Shown here in pieces: positions 23,272 through 35,598 of a stretch of DNA of 64,000 nucleotides; the stretch's first letter is position 1, and every line of letters begins with the position of its first letter. The notes below the pieces were generated by a model. It did no database searches. It saw only the letters and a program-made list of their open reading frames with translations, and was not told the DNA's origin. The stretch lies in the NCBI RefSeq assembly GCF_013705725.1, contig NZ_CP055481.1, positions 558,001-622,000 on the forward strand, written 5' to 3'. Both the position numbers and the translations under genes were made by a program. The stretch is from Klebsiella sp. RHBSTW-00484. GTDB taxonomy: Bacteria; Pseudomonadota; Gammaproteobacteria; Enterobacterales; Enterobacteriaceae.

Positions 23272-24723
23272 TTATTTATCAGTAGTCAATATGGCGGCTT
23301 GCGGGGCGGAGGAACCAAAACGGTTTCCGACCAGGAAAGCCAACAAACTTAGCAGTAACGAGGGCACGATCGGGTGGAACCCCAGATACTGAACATTAAA
23401 AGTGGCGAGTATGGCATACAGTACGCCGCCGACGATCATAGCGCTCAATGCGCCTTTGGCGTTCGCACGTTCCCAGTACAGACCCAGCACCAGTGGCCAT
23501 AAGAACACTGCCTCAAGCCCACCGAATGCCAGCAGGTTGAGCCAGATGATCATCTCAGGCGGACGCCAGGCGGCGAGCATCATCAGGATCCCTAGTACCA
23601 GCGTAGTGATCGTTGAGATCCGCTTTAACTTCTGCTCGTTATGTCTTTTTGCCGGTTGTGCGCTGAGCCAAAGATCTTTAATGATCGTAGCCGATGCCTG
23701 CAATAAATGGGCGTTAACGTTCGACATGATTGCGGCCATTGGCGCGGCCAGAAACAGACCGGCGGCCCACGGCGGCAGGACCTGTACCATCAGAGTCGGG
23801 ATCACTTGATCCGGGACGGTCAGGTCAGGCAGCACTGCTCTTCCCAGCGCGCCGGCCAGATGCATACCAAACATGAGGATCGCGACAACAATGGTACCGA
23901 TAATGATCCCGCGGTGGACGGCTTTACTATCCTTATAGGAAATACAGCGCACGGCGGTATGCGGCAGGCCGATAACGCCGAAGCATACCAGCACCCAAAA
24001 GGACATCATAAAGGCAGGGGTGAGAATATCATCCGCACCTTGTGGCGACACCAGCTTCGGGTCGATGTGCTGTAGCGTATCGACAGCATTATGTAAACCG
24101 CCAGCCGTGTGGACGACGCCAACCAGCAGCACGATTGTGCCGATCAGCATTACCATACCCTGCATGGTGTCATTGAGGACGCTGGCGCGAAAGCCGCCGA
24201 AGGCCGTATACAACGCAATGGTGATGCCAAAGATCAGCAGCCCATTTTCATACTTAATTCCGGCGGCTGTCTCCAGCAGTCGGGCTCCGCCGATAAACTG
24301 CACGGCAATCGCCCCGACAAAAGCGACCAGCAGGCTCACGCTGGCTATCCATACGACCGCGCGACTTTGATAACGCGCCTGTAGCATATCGTTCAGGGTG
24401 ATCGCGTTGTAACGCCGCGCCAGGATAGCGAATTTCTTGCCGAGAATACCGAGCGAGAGCCAGATTGTCGGAACCTGAATCATGGCCAGCAGCACCCAGC
24501 CAAGCCCGTATTTATAGGCGGCTCCCGGCCCACCAATAAATGAGCTGGCACTGATATAGGTGGTCGTCAGCGTCATCGCGAGGACGAAGCCACCCATTGA
24601 ACGGCTCCCGAGAAAATACTCGCTGAGAAAATTGCCGCTACTGCGTTTGCGCATCGCGTAAAACGACAGCCCGAATACCAAACACAGATAGGCAAGCAGG
24701 ACGACGATGATTTCAAATTTCAT
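23272..24723 (-). CDS. panF: Sodium/pantothenate symporter PanF
   Basis: The 483-residue inner-membrane transporter of the sodium:solute symporter (SSF) family takes up pantothenate with Na+. About 12-13 hydrophobic segments are visible. The family signature region is [22 protein letters not shown]. Length equals E. coli PanF. Its start overlaps the yhdT stop by 11 bp, and prmA follows. It supplies the precursor of CoA, which suits its place next to accBC. Confidence 0.97.
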   Translation of the reverse strand: MKFEIIVVLLAYLCLVFGLSFYAMRKRSSGNFLSEYFLGSRSMGGFVLAMTLTTTYISASSFIGGPGAAYKYGLGWVLLAMIQVPTIWLSLGILGKKFAILARRYNAITLNDMLQARYQSRAVVWIASVSLLVAFVGAIAVQFIGGARLLETAAGIKYENGLLIFGITIALYTAFGGFRASVLNDTMQGMVMLIGTIVLLVGVVHTAGGLHNAVDTLQHIDPKLVSPQGADDILTPAFMMSFWVLVCFGVIGLPHTAVRCISYKDSKAVHRGIIIGTIVVAILMFGMHLAGALGRAVLPDLTVPDQVIPTLMVQVLPPWAAGLFLAAPMAAIMSNVNAHLLQASATIIKDLWLSAQPAKRHNEQKLKRISTITTLVLGILMMLAAWRPPEMIIWLNLLAFGGLEAVFLWPLVLGLYWERANAKGALSAMIVGGVLYAILATFNVQYLGFHPIVPSLLLSLLAFLVGNRFGSSAPQAAILTTDK

Positions 24724-24955
24724 CGTTATCCTCCAGAGAGATGTCGCGGAAAATGAAACGCACCATTCCCCAACATAGTAGGATAAACAGCAGTGGTACC
24801 AGCAGACAGGCCATTTCGAACCAATGCGGCAGGCCGGTTATACCAATACCCACGCCCGGCAGATAGGCGCCAGCCAGCCAGGCAGCAAGATAGAGGAGGG
24901 TCAGCCACAGCGCCCAGCGCGCTTCTTTATGGGCCTGAACAAACCGTTTGTCCAT
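24713..24955 (-). CDS. yhdT: YhdT, small membrane protein (DUF997)
   Basis: From the ATG at 24955 (SD AAGGGAC) the product is 80 residues, MDKRFVQAHKEARWALWLTL, the E. coli YhdT length. Two hydrophobic segments are visible at about 17-36 and 47-68. Upstream in-frame codons to 24997 do not match the family. Its function is not known, but it is coupled to panF (11-bp overlap) in many gammaproteobacteria, suggesting a small partner or subunit. Confidence 0.92.
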   Translation of the reverse strand: MDKRFVQAHKEARWALWLTLLYLAAWLAGAYLPGVGIGITGLPHWFEMACLLVPLLFILLCWGMVRFIFRDISLEDNDEI

Positions 24956-25009
24956 TTTTGTCCCTTGAAGATGAAGAAAGCGGGGATTGTACCGCATGGA
25001 AAAGATGAG

Positions 25010-25047
25010 AAGAGAGAAAAAGAAAAAGGCCGGATTATCCGGCCTCT
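25010..25047 (-). terminator. accBC terminator
   Basis: AGGCCGGA (25027-25034) and TCCGGCCT (25038-25045) form a stem with a 3-nt loop. On the minus strand it is followed by TTTTTCTTTTTC, 19 bp past the accC stop. Confidence 0.9.
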
Positions 25048-25063
25048 TGCAACGATGGCAGTA

Positions 25064-26413
25064 TTACTTCTCCTGCAATCCGAGTTTTTTCTCCAGATAG
25101 TGGATATTGGTGCCACCATTCTGGAAATGCTCGTCGTTCATGATACGAATCTGCAGATCAACGTTGGTTTTGATGCCATCGATAATCAGTTCCTGCAACG
25201 CATTCTTCATACGTGCAATCGCCACATCACGGTTTTCGCCGTAGCAGATAAGCTTACCGATCATTGAGTCATAGTACGGAGGCACGGTGTAACCTGCGTA
25301 GATATGAGACTCCCAACGTACGCCAAAACCGCCCGGCGCGTGGAAGCGAGTAATTTTACCCGGGCTCGGCAGGAAGGTGTTCGGGTCTTCGGCGTTGATA
25401 CGGCATTCCACCGCATGGCCTTTAACCACGACTTCGTCCTGCTTGATGGACAGCGGCTGACCAGCTGCAATACGCAACTGCTCTTTGATCAGGTCAACGC
25501 CGGTGATCATTTCAGTTACCGGGTGTTCAACCTGAATACGGGTGTTCATTTCGATGAAATAGAACTCGCCGTTTTCAAACAGGAACTCGAAAGTACCCGC
25601 CCCGCGATAGCCGATATCCACGCATGCTTTGGAGCAGCGCTCGCCGATATAGCGACGCAGTTCCGGGGTAATGCCCGGTGCTGGCGCTTCTTCGACCACT
25701 TTCTGGTGACGACGCTGCATAGAGCAGTCGCGTTCCGCCAGATAGATAGCGTTGCCCTGGCCATCAGCCAGAACCTGGATCTCAATATGACGAGGATTCT
25801 CCAGGTATTTCTCCATATAAACCATGTCGTTGCTGAAAGCAGCTTTCGCTTCAGCTTTAGTCATGGAGATGGATTGCGCCAGTTCGGCATCACCGCGAAC
25901 AACGCGCATACCGCGACCGCCGCCGCCGCCGGATGCTTTGATAATCACCGGGTAGCCAATGCGTTTCGCATGAGCACGGTTAGCATCCATATCGTCGCCC
26001 AGAGGGCCGTCGGAACCGGGAACGGTCGGCACGCCCGCTTTCTTCATCGCGGTAATTGCAGACACTTTGTCGCCCATCAGGCGGATGGTGTCAGCTTTCG
26101 GGCCGATAAAGATAAAGCCAGAACGTTCTACCTGTTCGGCGAAATTCGCGTTTTCTGAGAGAAAACCATAACCCGGATGAATAGCCACTGCGCCAGTGAT
26201 TTCAGCGGCGCTGATGATTGCCGGGATATTCAGATAGCTTTTTACGGACGGAGCCGGGCCGATACAGACCGTCTCATCCGCCAACAATACGTGTTTTAAA
26301 TCGCGATCCGCCGTTGAGTGCACAGCAACGGTCTTGATGCCCAGTTCTTTACAGGCACGCAGGATACGCAATGCAATCTCGCCGCGGTTGGCGATAACAA
26401 TTTTATCCAGCAT
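25064..26413 (-). CDS. accC: Biotin carboxylase subunit of acetyl-CoA carboxylase
   Basis: I use the ATG at 26413 (SD GAGGCG), giving 449 residues as in E. coli, starting [18 protein letters not shown]. It uses ATP and bicarbonate to carboxylate biotin on AccB, the first step of fatty acid synthesis. The ATP-grasp domain shows the glycine-rich loop [12 protein letters not shown] (about 159-170), [20 protein letters not shown] and the catalytic [14 protein letters not shown]. accB lies 10 bp upstream. A longer in-frame start to 26452 overlaps accB and is not needed. Confidence 0.98.
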   Translation of the reverse strand: MLDKIVIANRGEIALRILRACKELGIKTVAVHSTADRDLKHVLLADETVCIGPAPSVKSYLNIPAIISAAEITGAVAIHPGYGFLSENANFAEQVERSGFIFIGPKADTIRLMGDKVSAITAMKKAGVPTVPGSDGPLGDDMDANRAHAKRIGYPVIIKASGGGGGRGMRVVRGDAELAQSISMTKAEAKAAFSNDMVYMEKYLENPRHIEIQVLADGQGNAIYLAERDCSMQRRHQKVVEEAPAPGITPELRRYIGERCSKACVDIGYRGAGTFEFLFENGEFYFIEMNTRIQVEHPVTEMITGVDLIKEQLRIAAGQPLSIKQDEVVVKGHAVECRINAEDPNTFLPSPGKITRFHAPGGFGVRWESHIYAGYTVPPYYDSMIGKLICYGENRDVAIARMKNALQELIIDGIKTNVDLQIRIMNDEHFQNGGTNIHYLEKKLGLQEK

Positions 26414-26423
26414 GTTCGCCTCG

Positions 26424-26894
26424 TTATTCGATGACGACCAGTGGCTCGTCAAATTCTACCGGTTGACCACTTTCGACCAGAATGGCTTTCACCACGCCGG
26501 ATTTATCGGCTTCAATCTGGTTCATCATTTTCATGGCTTCAACGATGCACAGGGTATCGCCCGCGTTAACTTTCTGACCGATTTCGATGAACGCTTTCGC
26601 ATCCGGGCTCGGGGTGCGGTAGAAAGTACCAACCATTGGGGAACGTACGATGTGACCACTGATTTCCGCTGCTGCAGGGGCTTCCATTGCTGGAGTTGCC
26701 GCAGGCGCGACAGCGTTAGACAAAGCTGGCTGCTGCATCATCGGTGCAGCGTAAGCCTGTTGCATCACCGGGAAACCTACGTTCGGCGAGGCACGACTGA
26801 TGCGTACAGACTCTTCGCCTTCAGAAATTTCCAGTTCGGAGATGCCTGATTCTTCAACCAGCTCGATCAGTTTTTTAATCTTACGAATATCCAT
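26424..26894 (-). CDS. accB: Biotin carboxyl carrier protein
   Basis: The 156-residue carrier (E. coli 156) has an N-terminal region that in E. coli autoregulates the operon, a flexible Ala/Pro/Met linker (about 45-77) and a C-terminal biotinyl domain. Biotin attaches to K122 in VEAMKMMNQ. The thumb residues characteristic of AccB ([18 protein letters not shown]) are present. It is followed by accC. No aroQ gene is fused or placed upstream, unlike in some other gammaproteobacteria. Confidence 0.98.
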   Translation of the reverse strand: MDIRKIKKLIELVEESGISELEISEGEESVRISRASPNVGFPVMQQAYAAPMMQQPALSNAVAPAATPAMEAPAAAEISGHIVRSPMVGTFYRTPSPDAKAFIEIGQKVNAGDTLCIVEAMKMMNQIEADKSGVVKAILVESGQPVEFDEPLVVIE

Positions 26895-27288
26895 GAGTGG
26901 GTTCCGTACTCTTTGTTTAGTGTGATTGTGACAGGCGTATTAGCGCCGTCTGTAAAGCATATGAATTACTGCTGATATCAAGACGCAGCGCTTCGTTTGA
27001 AGCCGACAGGTAAACCCCGACTGCTTAGAAGCAAAATGCGGAACTTATCAACCATCTTGCGGCCATCTTCTGCCATTCTCGGGTAAAAAACAAAATATAC
27101 CTTCGATACGCAATTGTCACCTTTTCAGGGCTATAAAAGCCCGTCAGGAAAACCAAAGTCGCACATTATAACGATTTCGTAGCATTTGGCAGCTAAATAC
27201 TGGTCTTATCAGGGAAGATTATCAACCGCTATCGTGTAAAGAGTCGCGGCTGATAAAAGAACTGCGGGAAACTGCACATATCCGGAGA
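26895..27288. other. accBC upstream leader region
   Basis: 394 bp without a gene. A long untranslated accB leader is known in E. coli and fits here. It holds a likely promoter (27165-27192) and a small stem, GGGCT/AGCCC, near 27128-27142. I see no ORF worth calling. Confidence 0.6.
27165..27192 (-). promoter_or_regulatory. Likely accBC promoter
   Basis: On the minus strand a perfect TATAAT (27165-27170) is preceded at 16 bp by CTGCCA (27187-27192, 4 of 6 to the -35 consensus). This would give a leader of about 265 nt, as expected for accB. Confidence 0.55.
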
Positions 27289-27888
27289 TTAGCGCCACCA
27301 CTGGCGGAACTTCTTGTAACGCCACGCTAAAAGCAGGATCGCCAGTAGCGTATAAATCATTGGCTGTGGGGATAAAATCTTCACCGACCACAGATAGTGG
27401 ATGGGGGCGAGGATCGCGGCTAAATAGACGAAGTTATGTAATGTTTGCCAGCGACGGCCCAGTTTTCGCTGCATCGCCTGGGTAGACGTCGCCGCAAGGG
27501 CCAGCAGTATCAACCAACTAATCAAGCCCAACGTCAGGTAAGGCCTGGTGAGCACTTCCGTGCCCAATAGCGCCAGATTGTTAATGCCGAGTTCGAGCAG
27601 CGTGTAGCTGGTCAAATGCAGCGTGGCCCAGGCAAAGCACCATAAACCTAATAAGCGTCGGGTGCGTATCAATAAAGGCTGCTTAGCGTAGCGCGCCAGC
27701 GGAGAGACAAGCAAGGTCGCCAGCAGGAATTTAAGAGCCATCCTACCGGTAAAGTGCTGAATATCTTTTGCCGGGTCAGCGCTGAAATACCCCTGATTTC
27801 CTGCCCAGAAAAGCCATATCAAGGGTAAAAAACCGGCCAGATGGAGCATCACTTTCAGCCCGGTTATCTGTTTTACGTTCAGGCGCAC
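27289..27888 (-). CDS. msrQ: MsrQ, heme-binding membrane subunit of MsrPQ
   Basis: The 199-residue inner-membrane protein with about six hydrophobic segments belongs to the YedZ/MsrQ ferric-reductase-like family. It carries heme b and feeds electrons from the respiratory chain to MsrP. Histidines in membrane segments ([39 protein letters not shown]) are candidate heme ligands. It starts at GTG 27888, overlapping the msrP stop by one base (TAGTG). E. coli MsrQ is 211 residues and encoded elsewhere. Confidence 0.94.
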   Translation of the reverse strand: MRLNVKQITGLKVMLHLAGFLPLIWLFWAGNQGYFSADPAKDIQHFTGRMALKFLLATLLVSPLARYAKQPLLIRTRRLLGLWCFAWATLHLTSYTLLELGINNLALLGTEVLTRPYLTLGLISWLILLALAATSTQAMQRKLGRRWQTLHNFVYLAAILAPIHYLWSVKILSPQPMIYTLLAILLLAWRYKKFRQWWR

Positions 27889-28889
27889 TAGTAGTTCTCC
27901 CGCAAATTCAGGCCCCGGTACAGCGACGCAACTTCATCAGCATAGCCGTTGAACAACAGCGTTGGCTGACGTTTGACGTCCAGCACGCCGCCAGCGCCGA
28001 TAAATCGCTCGGTCGCCTGCGACCAGCGGGGGTGGTCGACATGCGGATTGACGTTGGCGTAGAAACCGTATTCATCGGGACCGGCCAGGTTCCAGGTCGT
28101 GGGGGGGCGCTCGCGAGTCAGTTCGATACTAACGATGGACTTGATCCCTTTAAAGCCGTATTTCCAGGGAATGGTTAACCGAACCGGCGCGCCGTTCTGC
28201 GGCGGCAGCGCTTTGCCATATACGCCAACGCTGAGCAGAGTCAGAGGATGCATCGCCTCATCAAGCCGCAGTCCCTCAACGTATGGGTACGCCAGCCCGC
28301 CGCCGATAAAACGATCTTTCTGGCCTGGCATTTGCTCAGGGGCGTAAAGGGTTTTAAATGCCACGTAGCGGGCGTTGCTGGTGGGTTCGACCAGTGAGAG
28401 TAATTTATGCAACGGGAATCCGACCCACGGAACCACCATCGACCAGGCTTCGACGCAGCGCATCCGGTAAATACGCTCCTCCAGCGGGAATCGCCTGGTC
28501 AGGTCATCATGATCGAGCGTCAGCGGTTTCGCCACTTCGCCACCGATCGTCAGCGTCCACGGATCGGTGCGCAGGCTGCCAGCATTGGCTGCAGGGTCAG
28601 CTTTATCGAGCCCGAATTCATAGAAGTTGTTGTAGCCGGATACTTTATCTTCCGGCGTCAGCGTCAGATTGTTTTGCCACTGTGCTGGTTTATCGAAAGT
28701 CAGCGCTTTACCTGCAGGCGCCGGTGGGCGGTCGTTGCCTTTAAACCAATCCAGCAGATCCGCTTGCGCGGTGGGAGAGAGTGAAAGGGCGGTCGCGCTG
28801 ATGCCTAACATTTTCAGGACCTGGCGACGTTGCAGCATAAAAACGGATTCTGCCGTCACGTCGGCTTCCGTCAGTTTTTTCAGTTTCAT
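27888..28889 (-). CDS. msrP: MsrP, periplasmic methionine sulfoxide reductase (Mo-cofactor)
   Basis: I choose ATG 28889, with SD GGAGG 7 bp upstream, giving 333 residues (E. coli 334). The twin-arginine signal has R21-R22 ([10 protein letters not shown]), so the folded protein is exported by Tat. The sulfite-oxidase-type molybdopterin domain shows the metal-binding cysteine C145 in [10 protein letters not shown]. MsrP repairs oxidised methionine in envelope proteins, with electrons from MsrQ. An upstream ATG at 28904 is in frame, but would place the SD inside the coding region. Confidence 0.95.
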   Translation of the reverse strand: MKLKKLTEADVTAESVFMLQRRQVLKMLGISATALSLSPTAQADLLDWFKGNDRPPAPAGKALTFDKPAQWQNNLTLTPEDKVSGYNNFYEFGLDKADPAANAGSLRTDPWTLTIGGEVAKPLTLDHDDLTRRFPLEERIYRMRCVEAWSMVVPWVGFPLHKLLSLVEPTSNARYVAFKTLYAPEQMPGQKDRFIGGGLAYPYVEGLRLDEAMHPLTLLSVGVYGKALPPQNGAPVRLTIPWKYGFKGIKSIVSIELTRERPPTTWNLAGPDEYGFYANVNPHVDHPRWSQATERFIGAGGVLDVKRQPTLLFNGYADEVASLYRGLNLRENY

Positions 28890-28966
28890 GGCATCCTCCG
28901 TCATGCGTTTTTCTAAGCATGACGGAGGCGGAGACTTATCGCGAATATGTCACGAAAAATTGCAGA

Positions 28967-29941
28967 TTAGGCGATCTTCACCAGCGTGCGGCCCTGAATC
29001 TGGTTAGCCATTATCTTATCGGCAAACTCAGGGGCTTCGGCGAGGGTAATTTCAGTTGCGCTTTGCGCATAGAATGACTCCGGCAGATCGTGAACCAGTC
29101 GCTGCCAGGCTTGAGCGCGGCGAGCGGGTGGGGTCATGACGGAGTCCACGCCCTGCAGGCGGACGTTGCGCAGAATAAACGGCATCACGGTTGTCGGCAG
29201 GGCGAATCCCCCGGCCAGACCACAGGCTGCTACGCATCCGCCGTAGTTCATTTGCGCCAGCACTTTCGCCAGCACTTTATCGCCGACGGTATCTACGGCA
29301 CCGGCCCACAGTTGTTTTTCCAGTGGGCGGGTTTCGGCGAATTCATCACGGCCCAGGATCCGCTGTGCACCAAGGCTTTTCAGATATTCATGGGTACTTT
29401 CGCGACCGGACACCGCCACTACCTGATATCCCAGGTGATGCAGCAGAGCCACCGCGGTACTGCCGACGCCGCCGCTGGCACCCGTCACCACGATTTCGCC
29501 ATCTTCAGGACGAATACCGGCATCTTCCAGTGCCATCACGCACAGCATGGCGGTGAAACCTGCGGTGCCAATGGCCATTGCTTTACGGCCATCCAGACCT
29601 TGAGGCATTGCCACCAGCCAGTCGCCTTTTACGCGAGCTCGCTCTGCCAGTCCGCCCCAGTGGTTTTCACCGACACCCCATCCGGTTAACAGCACTTGCT
29701 GGCCAGCGTGGAAGCGCGGATCTTCGCTACTGTGCACAGAGCCTGCGAAATCGATGCCAGGAATCATCGGAAAGTTACGGATGATTTTTCCTTTACCGGT
29801 GATGGCCAATGCATCTTTATAGTTTAGGCTCGACCATCGGATATCCACTGTCACATCGCCCGATGGCAACTGGCTGGCGTCAATGGTTTGCACCGAAGAG
29901 ATTGTTTTGCCATCCTGCTGTTCTAAGATTAAAGCCTGCAT
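28967..29941 (-). CDS. acuI: Acrylyl-CoA reductase AcuI / YhdH quinone oxidoreductase family
   Basis: From ATG 29941 (SD GAGGAT) the product is 324 residues, MQALILEQQDGKTISSVQTI, as in E. coli YhdH. It is a zinc-independent medium-chain dehydrogenase/reductase. The NADPH loop is VTGASGGVGSTAVALLHHLG, and the substrate domain motifs are DFAGSV and GWGVGENHWGG. AcuI reduces toxic acrylyl-CoA to propionyl-CoA. An open frame continues upstream to 30076, without family similarity. It diverges from csrD. Confidence 0.94.
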   Translation of the reverse strand: MQALILEQQDGKTISSVQTIDASQLPSGDVTVDIRWSSLNYKDALAITGKGKIIRNFPMIPGIDFAGSVHSSEDPRFHAGQQVLLTGWGVGENHWGGLAERARVKGDWLVAMPQGLDGRKAMAIGTAGFTAMLCVMALEDAGIRPEDGEIVVTGASGGVGSTAVALLHHLGYQVVAVSGRESTHEYLKSLGAQRILGRDEFAETRPLEKQLWAGAVDTVGDKVLAKVLAQMNYGGCVAACGLAGGFALPTTVMPFILRNVRLQGVDSVMTPPARRAQAWQRLVHDLPESFYAQSATEITLAEAPEFADKIMANQIQGRTLVKIA

Positions 29942-30160
29942 GCGCCGATCCTCATAGGTTGGATGATTGGAAAATTTTTTCTGCAGACTATACTCGCTAA
30001 CGGCATTATGACACCGATGTAACGCAATAAATTGCCAGATGCGCCAGCTTTGGTAGTATGCGTCGCTCTTTAGCAAGTTAGTGCTTACTTTAGCCTAAGT
30101 GCCAGTACATGAGCCCGAATGTTTGTCGGGTAGTCATTCACATGCGGAGTTAACACAGGG

Positions 30161-32101
30161 ATGCGATTAACGACGAAATTCTCAGCGTTTGTCACGCTAC
30201 TGACTAGCCTGACTATCTTTGTCACGCTTATTGGTTCTTCGCTGAGTTTTTATAATGGTATTCAGCTCAAAATGTCCAACCGGGTCCAGGCTGTGGCGAC
30301 GATGCTGGATAACCGCCTGGTTTCTATGTCTTTTGACCAGCTCGAACCGCAGATGGATGAGCTGATGACGCCGGTAGAAGTAGTGCACATTGATTTTCAG
30401 CTCAATGGCAAATCGGTCTACCGCCATTCACGTACCGATAATTATCGCCCGTTAGGCAGCAGCAACCAGTTCCGCAATATCACGGTGCCATCGCTTAAGC
30501 ACCCAGGTATGGTTATCCATCTGGTTTATCTGGATCCGATGGCTAATTATTTCCGTTCTCTACATGTCACCGCGCCGCTCTCTATCGCCATTGGCTTTAT
30601 GGTGTTGATCATCTTTTTCTCTGTGCGCTGGATCCGCCGTCAACTGGCAGGACAGGAGTTACTGGAGCTGCGAGCCGCCCGCATTCTTAATGGTGAGCGT
30701 GGGCCGCAGGTTCGTGGATCGGTACATGAATGGCCAGCTAACACTAGTAGCGCGCTGGATATGCTGCTATCAGAACTCCAGTTTGCCAGCGATCAGCGAA
30801 GCCGTATGGATACGCTGATTCGTTCTTACGTCGCGCAGGACTCAAAAACCGGGCTAAGTAACCGTCTGTTCTTTGATAATCAGCTGTCGACGCTGCTCGA
30901 AGATCAGGAAAAGGTGGGGTCATATGGCATCGTGATGATGATCCGCCTGCCTGATTTCGATCTACTGCGCGATAACTGGGGACGTGGGGCGACCGAAGAA
31001 CATTACTTTACGCTCATCAATATGCTCTCTACTTTTATCATGCGCTATCCCGGTGCGCTGTTGGCGCGCTATCACCGGAGTGATTTTGCCGTTTTGCTCC
31101 CACATCGTACGTTAAAAGAGGCGGACAGTATCGCTGGGTTGTTATTGAAAGCCATGGATGCCTTGCCGCCGACGCGAATTCTCGATCGCGACGATATGAT
31201 GCATATCGGTATCTGTGCTTTCCGCAGCGGGCAAACGGCGGCTCAGGTGATGGAACACGCGGAAGCGGCAACACGCAATGCGGTACTGCAAGGCAGTAAT
31301 AGTTGGGCAGTCTATGATGATTCTTTGCCGGAGAAAGGCCGTGGTAACGTCCGCTGGCGAACGCTGATTGAGCAAATGCTTAGCCGAGGCGGGCCGCGAC
31401 TCTACCAGAAACCCGCCGTAACTCGCGATGGGCGCGTCCATCACCGGGAACTGATGTGCCGTCTTTATGACGGTAAAGAAGAAGTGATTGCGGCGGAATA
31501 TATGCCGATGGTACTGCAATTCGGTTTAGCAGAAGAGTATGACCGCCTGCAGATTACCCGAATATTGCCATTTTTAGGTTTCTGGCCGGAAGAAAACCTC
31601 GCTTTACAGATTACGGTTGAGTCGTTAATTCGCCCGCGATTCCAGCGTTGGCTGCGCGATACTTTGATGCAATGCGAAAAATCGCAGCGTCGACGTATTA
31701 TTTTTGAACTTGCAGAGGCAGATGTTTGTCAATATATCGCCCGTCTGCAGCCGGTTATGCGGCTAATTAATGCTTTAGGTATTCGGGTGGCCGTTGTTCA
31801 GGCGGGTCTGACGCTGGTTGGAACCAGTTGGATCAAGCAGCTTGACGTCGAAGTTATTAAGCTGCATTCGGGATTATCGCGAAATATAGAAAAACGCAGT
31901 GAGAATCAGCTGCTGGTTCAGAGCCTGGTTGAAGCCTGTAAGGGAATGCCGGTTCAGGTTTTCGCGACGGGCGTGCTCAGCCGTAGCGAGTGGCAGGTGC
32001 TGTCTCAATGCGGTGTCACCGGTGGTCAGGGGGAATTTTTTGCCGCCTCACAGCCACTTGACACAAATGTGAAAAAATATTCGCAAAGATACTCTGTTTG
32101 A
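30161..32101 (+). CDS. csrD: CsrD, RNase E-dependent CsrB/C decay factor
   Basis: The 646-residue membrane protein has the E. coli length. TM1 (about 9-29) and TM2 (about 136-155) flank a periplasmic loop. A HAMP-like region and degenerate GGDEF and EAL domains follow. The GGDEF site is replaced by HRSDF (305-309) and the EAL site by ELM (430-432), so it should neither make nor break cyclic-di-GMP. This is exactly what is known for CsrD, which targets the sRNAs CsrB/CsrC for RNase E. It lies upstream of mreB on the same strand. Confidence 0.96.
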   Translation: MRLTTKFSAFVTLLTSLTIFVTLIGSSLSFYNGIQLKMSNRVQAVATMLDNRLVSMSFDQLEPQMDELMTPVEVVHIDFQLNGKSVYRHSRTDNYRPLGSSNQFRNITVPSLKHPGMVIHLVYLDPMANYFRSLHVTAPLSIAIGFMVLIIFFSVRWIRRQLAGQELLELRAARILNGERGPQVRGSVHEWPANTSSALDMLLSELQFASDQRSRMDTLIRSYVAQDSKTGLSNRLFFDNQLSTLLEDQEKVGSYGIVMMIRLPDFDLLRDNWGRGATEEHYFTLINMLSTFIMRYPGALLARYHRSDFAVLLPHRTLKEADSIAGLLLKAMDALPPTRILDRDDMMHIGICAFRSGQTAAQVMEHAEAATRNAVLQGSNSWAVYDDSLPEKGRGNVRWRTLIEQMLSRGGPRLYQKPAVTRDGRVHHRELMCRLYDGKEEVIAAEYMPMVLQFGLAEEYDRLQITRILPFLGFWPEENLALQITVESLIRPRFQRWLRDTLMQCEKSQRRRIIFELAEADVCQYIARLQPVMRLINALGIRVAVVQAGLTLVGTSWIKQLDVEVIKLHSGLSRNIEKRSENQLLVQSLVEACKGMPVQVFATGVLSRSEWQVLSQCGVTGGQGEFFAASQPLDTNVKKYSQRYSV

Positions 32102-33450
<1,349 letters not shown>

Positions 33451-33520
33451 TCAGCCTGAGATCCGGGCGGCTGGCATACGGCTGCCCCGGTCTTAACTGA
33501 CACGAGAATACGCATAGCCT

Positions 33521-35007
<1,487 letters not shown>

Positions 35008-35014
35008 GGTTGAT

Positions 35015-35596
35015 ATGACGACTCTGTATCTGGCTTCAGGTTCTCCGCGTCGGCAGGAACTGCTGACCCAGCTTGGCCTCTCTTTTGAGCGACTGGTTCC
35101 TGGTATTGAGGAACAACGTCGTGCGCAGGAGAGTGCGCAACAGTACGTCTCGCGCCTGGCGCGGGAAAAAGCGCAGGCCGGTGTGGCGTTAGCGCCGCGG
35201 GATCTGCCTGTTTTGGGGGCGGATACCATCGTCATTCTTAACGGTGAAGTGTTGGAAAAACCGCGTGATGCCGGACACGCCGCAGAAATGCTGCGTATGC
35301 TTTCCGGGAAAACCCATCAGGTCATGACGGCCGTGGCGTTGGCCGATAAGCAGCAGACGCTGGATTGCCTGGTGATAACAGAGGTGACCTTCCGCCTGCT
35401 TTCCGGGCAGGATATTACCGACTATGTGGCCAGTGGCGAACCTTTAGACAAAGCAGGTGCATACGGTATTCAAGGGCTGGGTGGCTGTTTCGTCAGGAAG
35501 ATAAATGGCAGCTATCACGCCGTAGTCGGCTTACCGCTGGTGGAAACGTATGAGTTGCTCAGTAACTTTAACTCACTACGTGAAGAAAAGGGATAA
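35015..35596 (+). CDS. yhdE: dTTP/UTP pyrophosphatase (Maf family, YhdE)
   Basis: From ATG 35015 the product is 193 residues starting [17 protein letters not shown], the Maf signature. The catalytic aspartate lies in [18 protein letters not shown], and [18 protein letters not shown] completes the site. It hydrolyses dTTP, UTP and modified pyrimidine triphosphates to monophosphates, a housecleaning role. It lies between mreD and rng, as in E. coli. Confidence 0.95.
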   Translation: MTTLYLASGSPRRQELLTQLGLSFERLVPGIEEQRRAQESAQQYVSRLAREKAQAGVALAPRDLPVLGADTIVILNGEVLEKPRDAGHAAEMLRMLSGKTHQVMTAVALADKQQTLDCLVITEVTFRLLSGQDITDYVASGEPLDKAGAYGIQGLGGCFVRKINGSYHAVVGLPLVETYELLSNFNSLREEKG

Positions 35597-35598
35597 AG

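Noticed and set aside
25304..26158. 284-codon open frame antisense to accC
   Set aside because: Mirror of the strongly biased accC codons; no RBS, no recognisable protein.
30161..32101. CsrD as an active diguanylate cyclase or phosphodiesterase
   Set aside because: The active-site motifs are degenerate (HRSDF, ELM), so enzymatic cyclic-di-GMP turnover is not expected.
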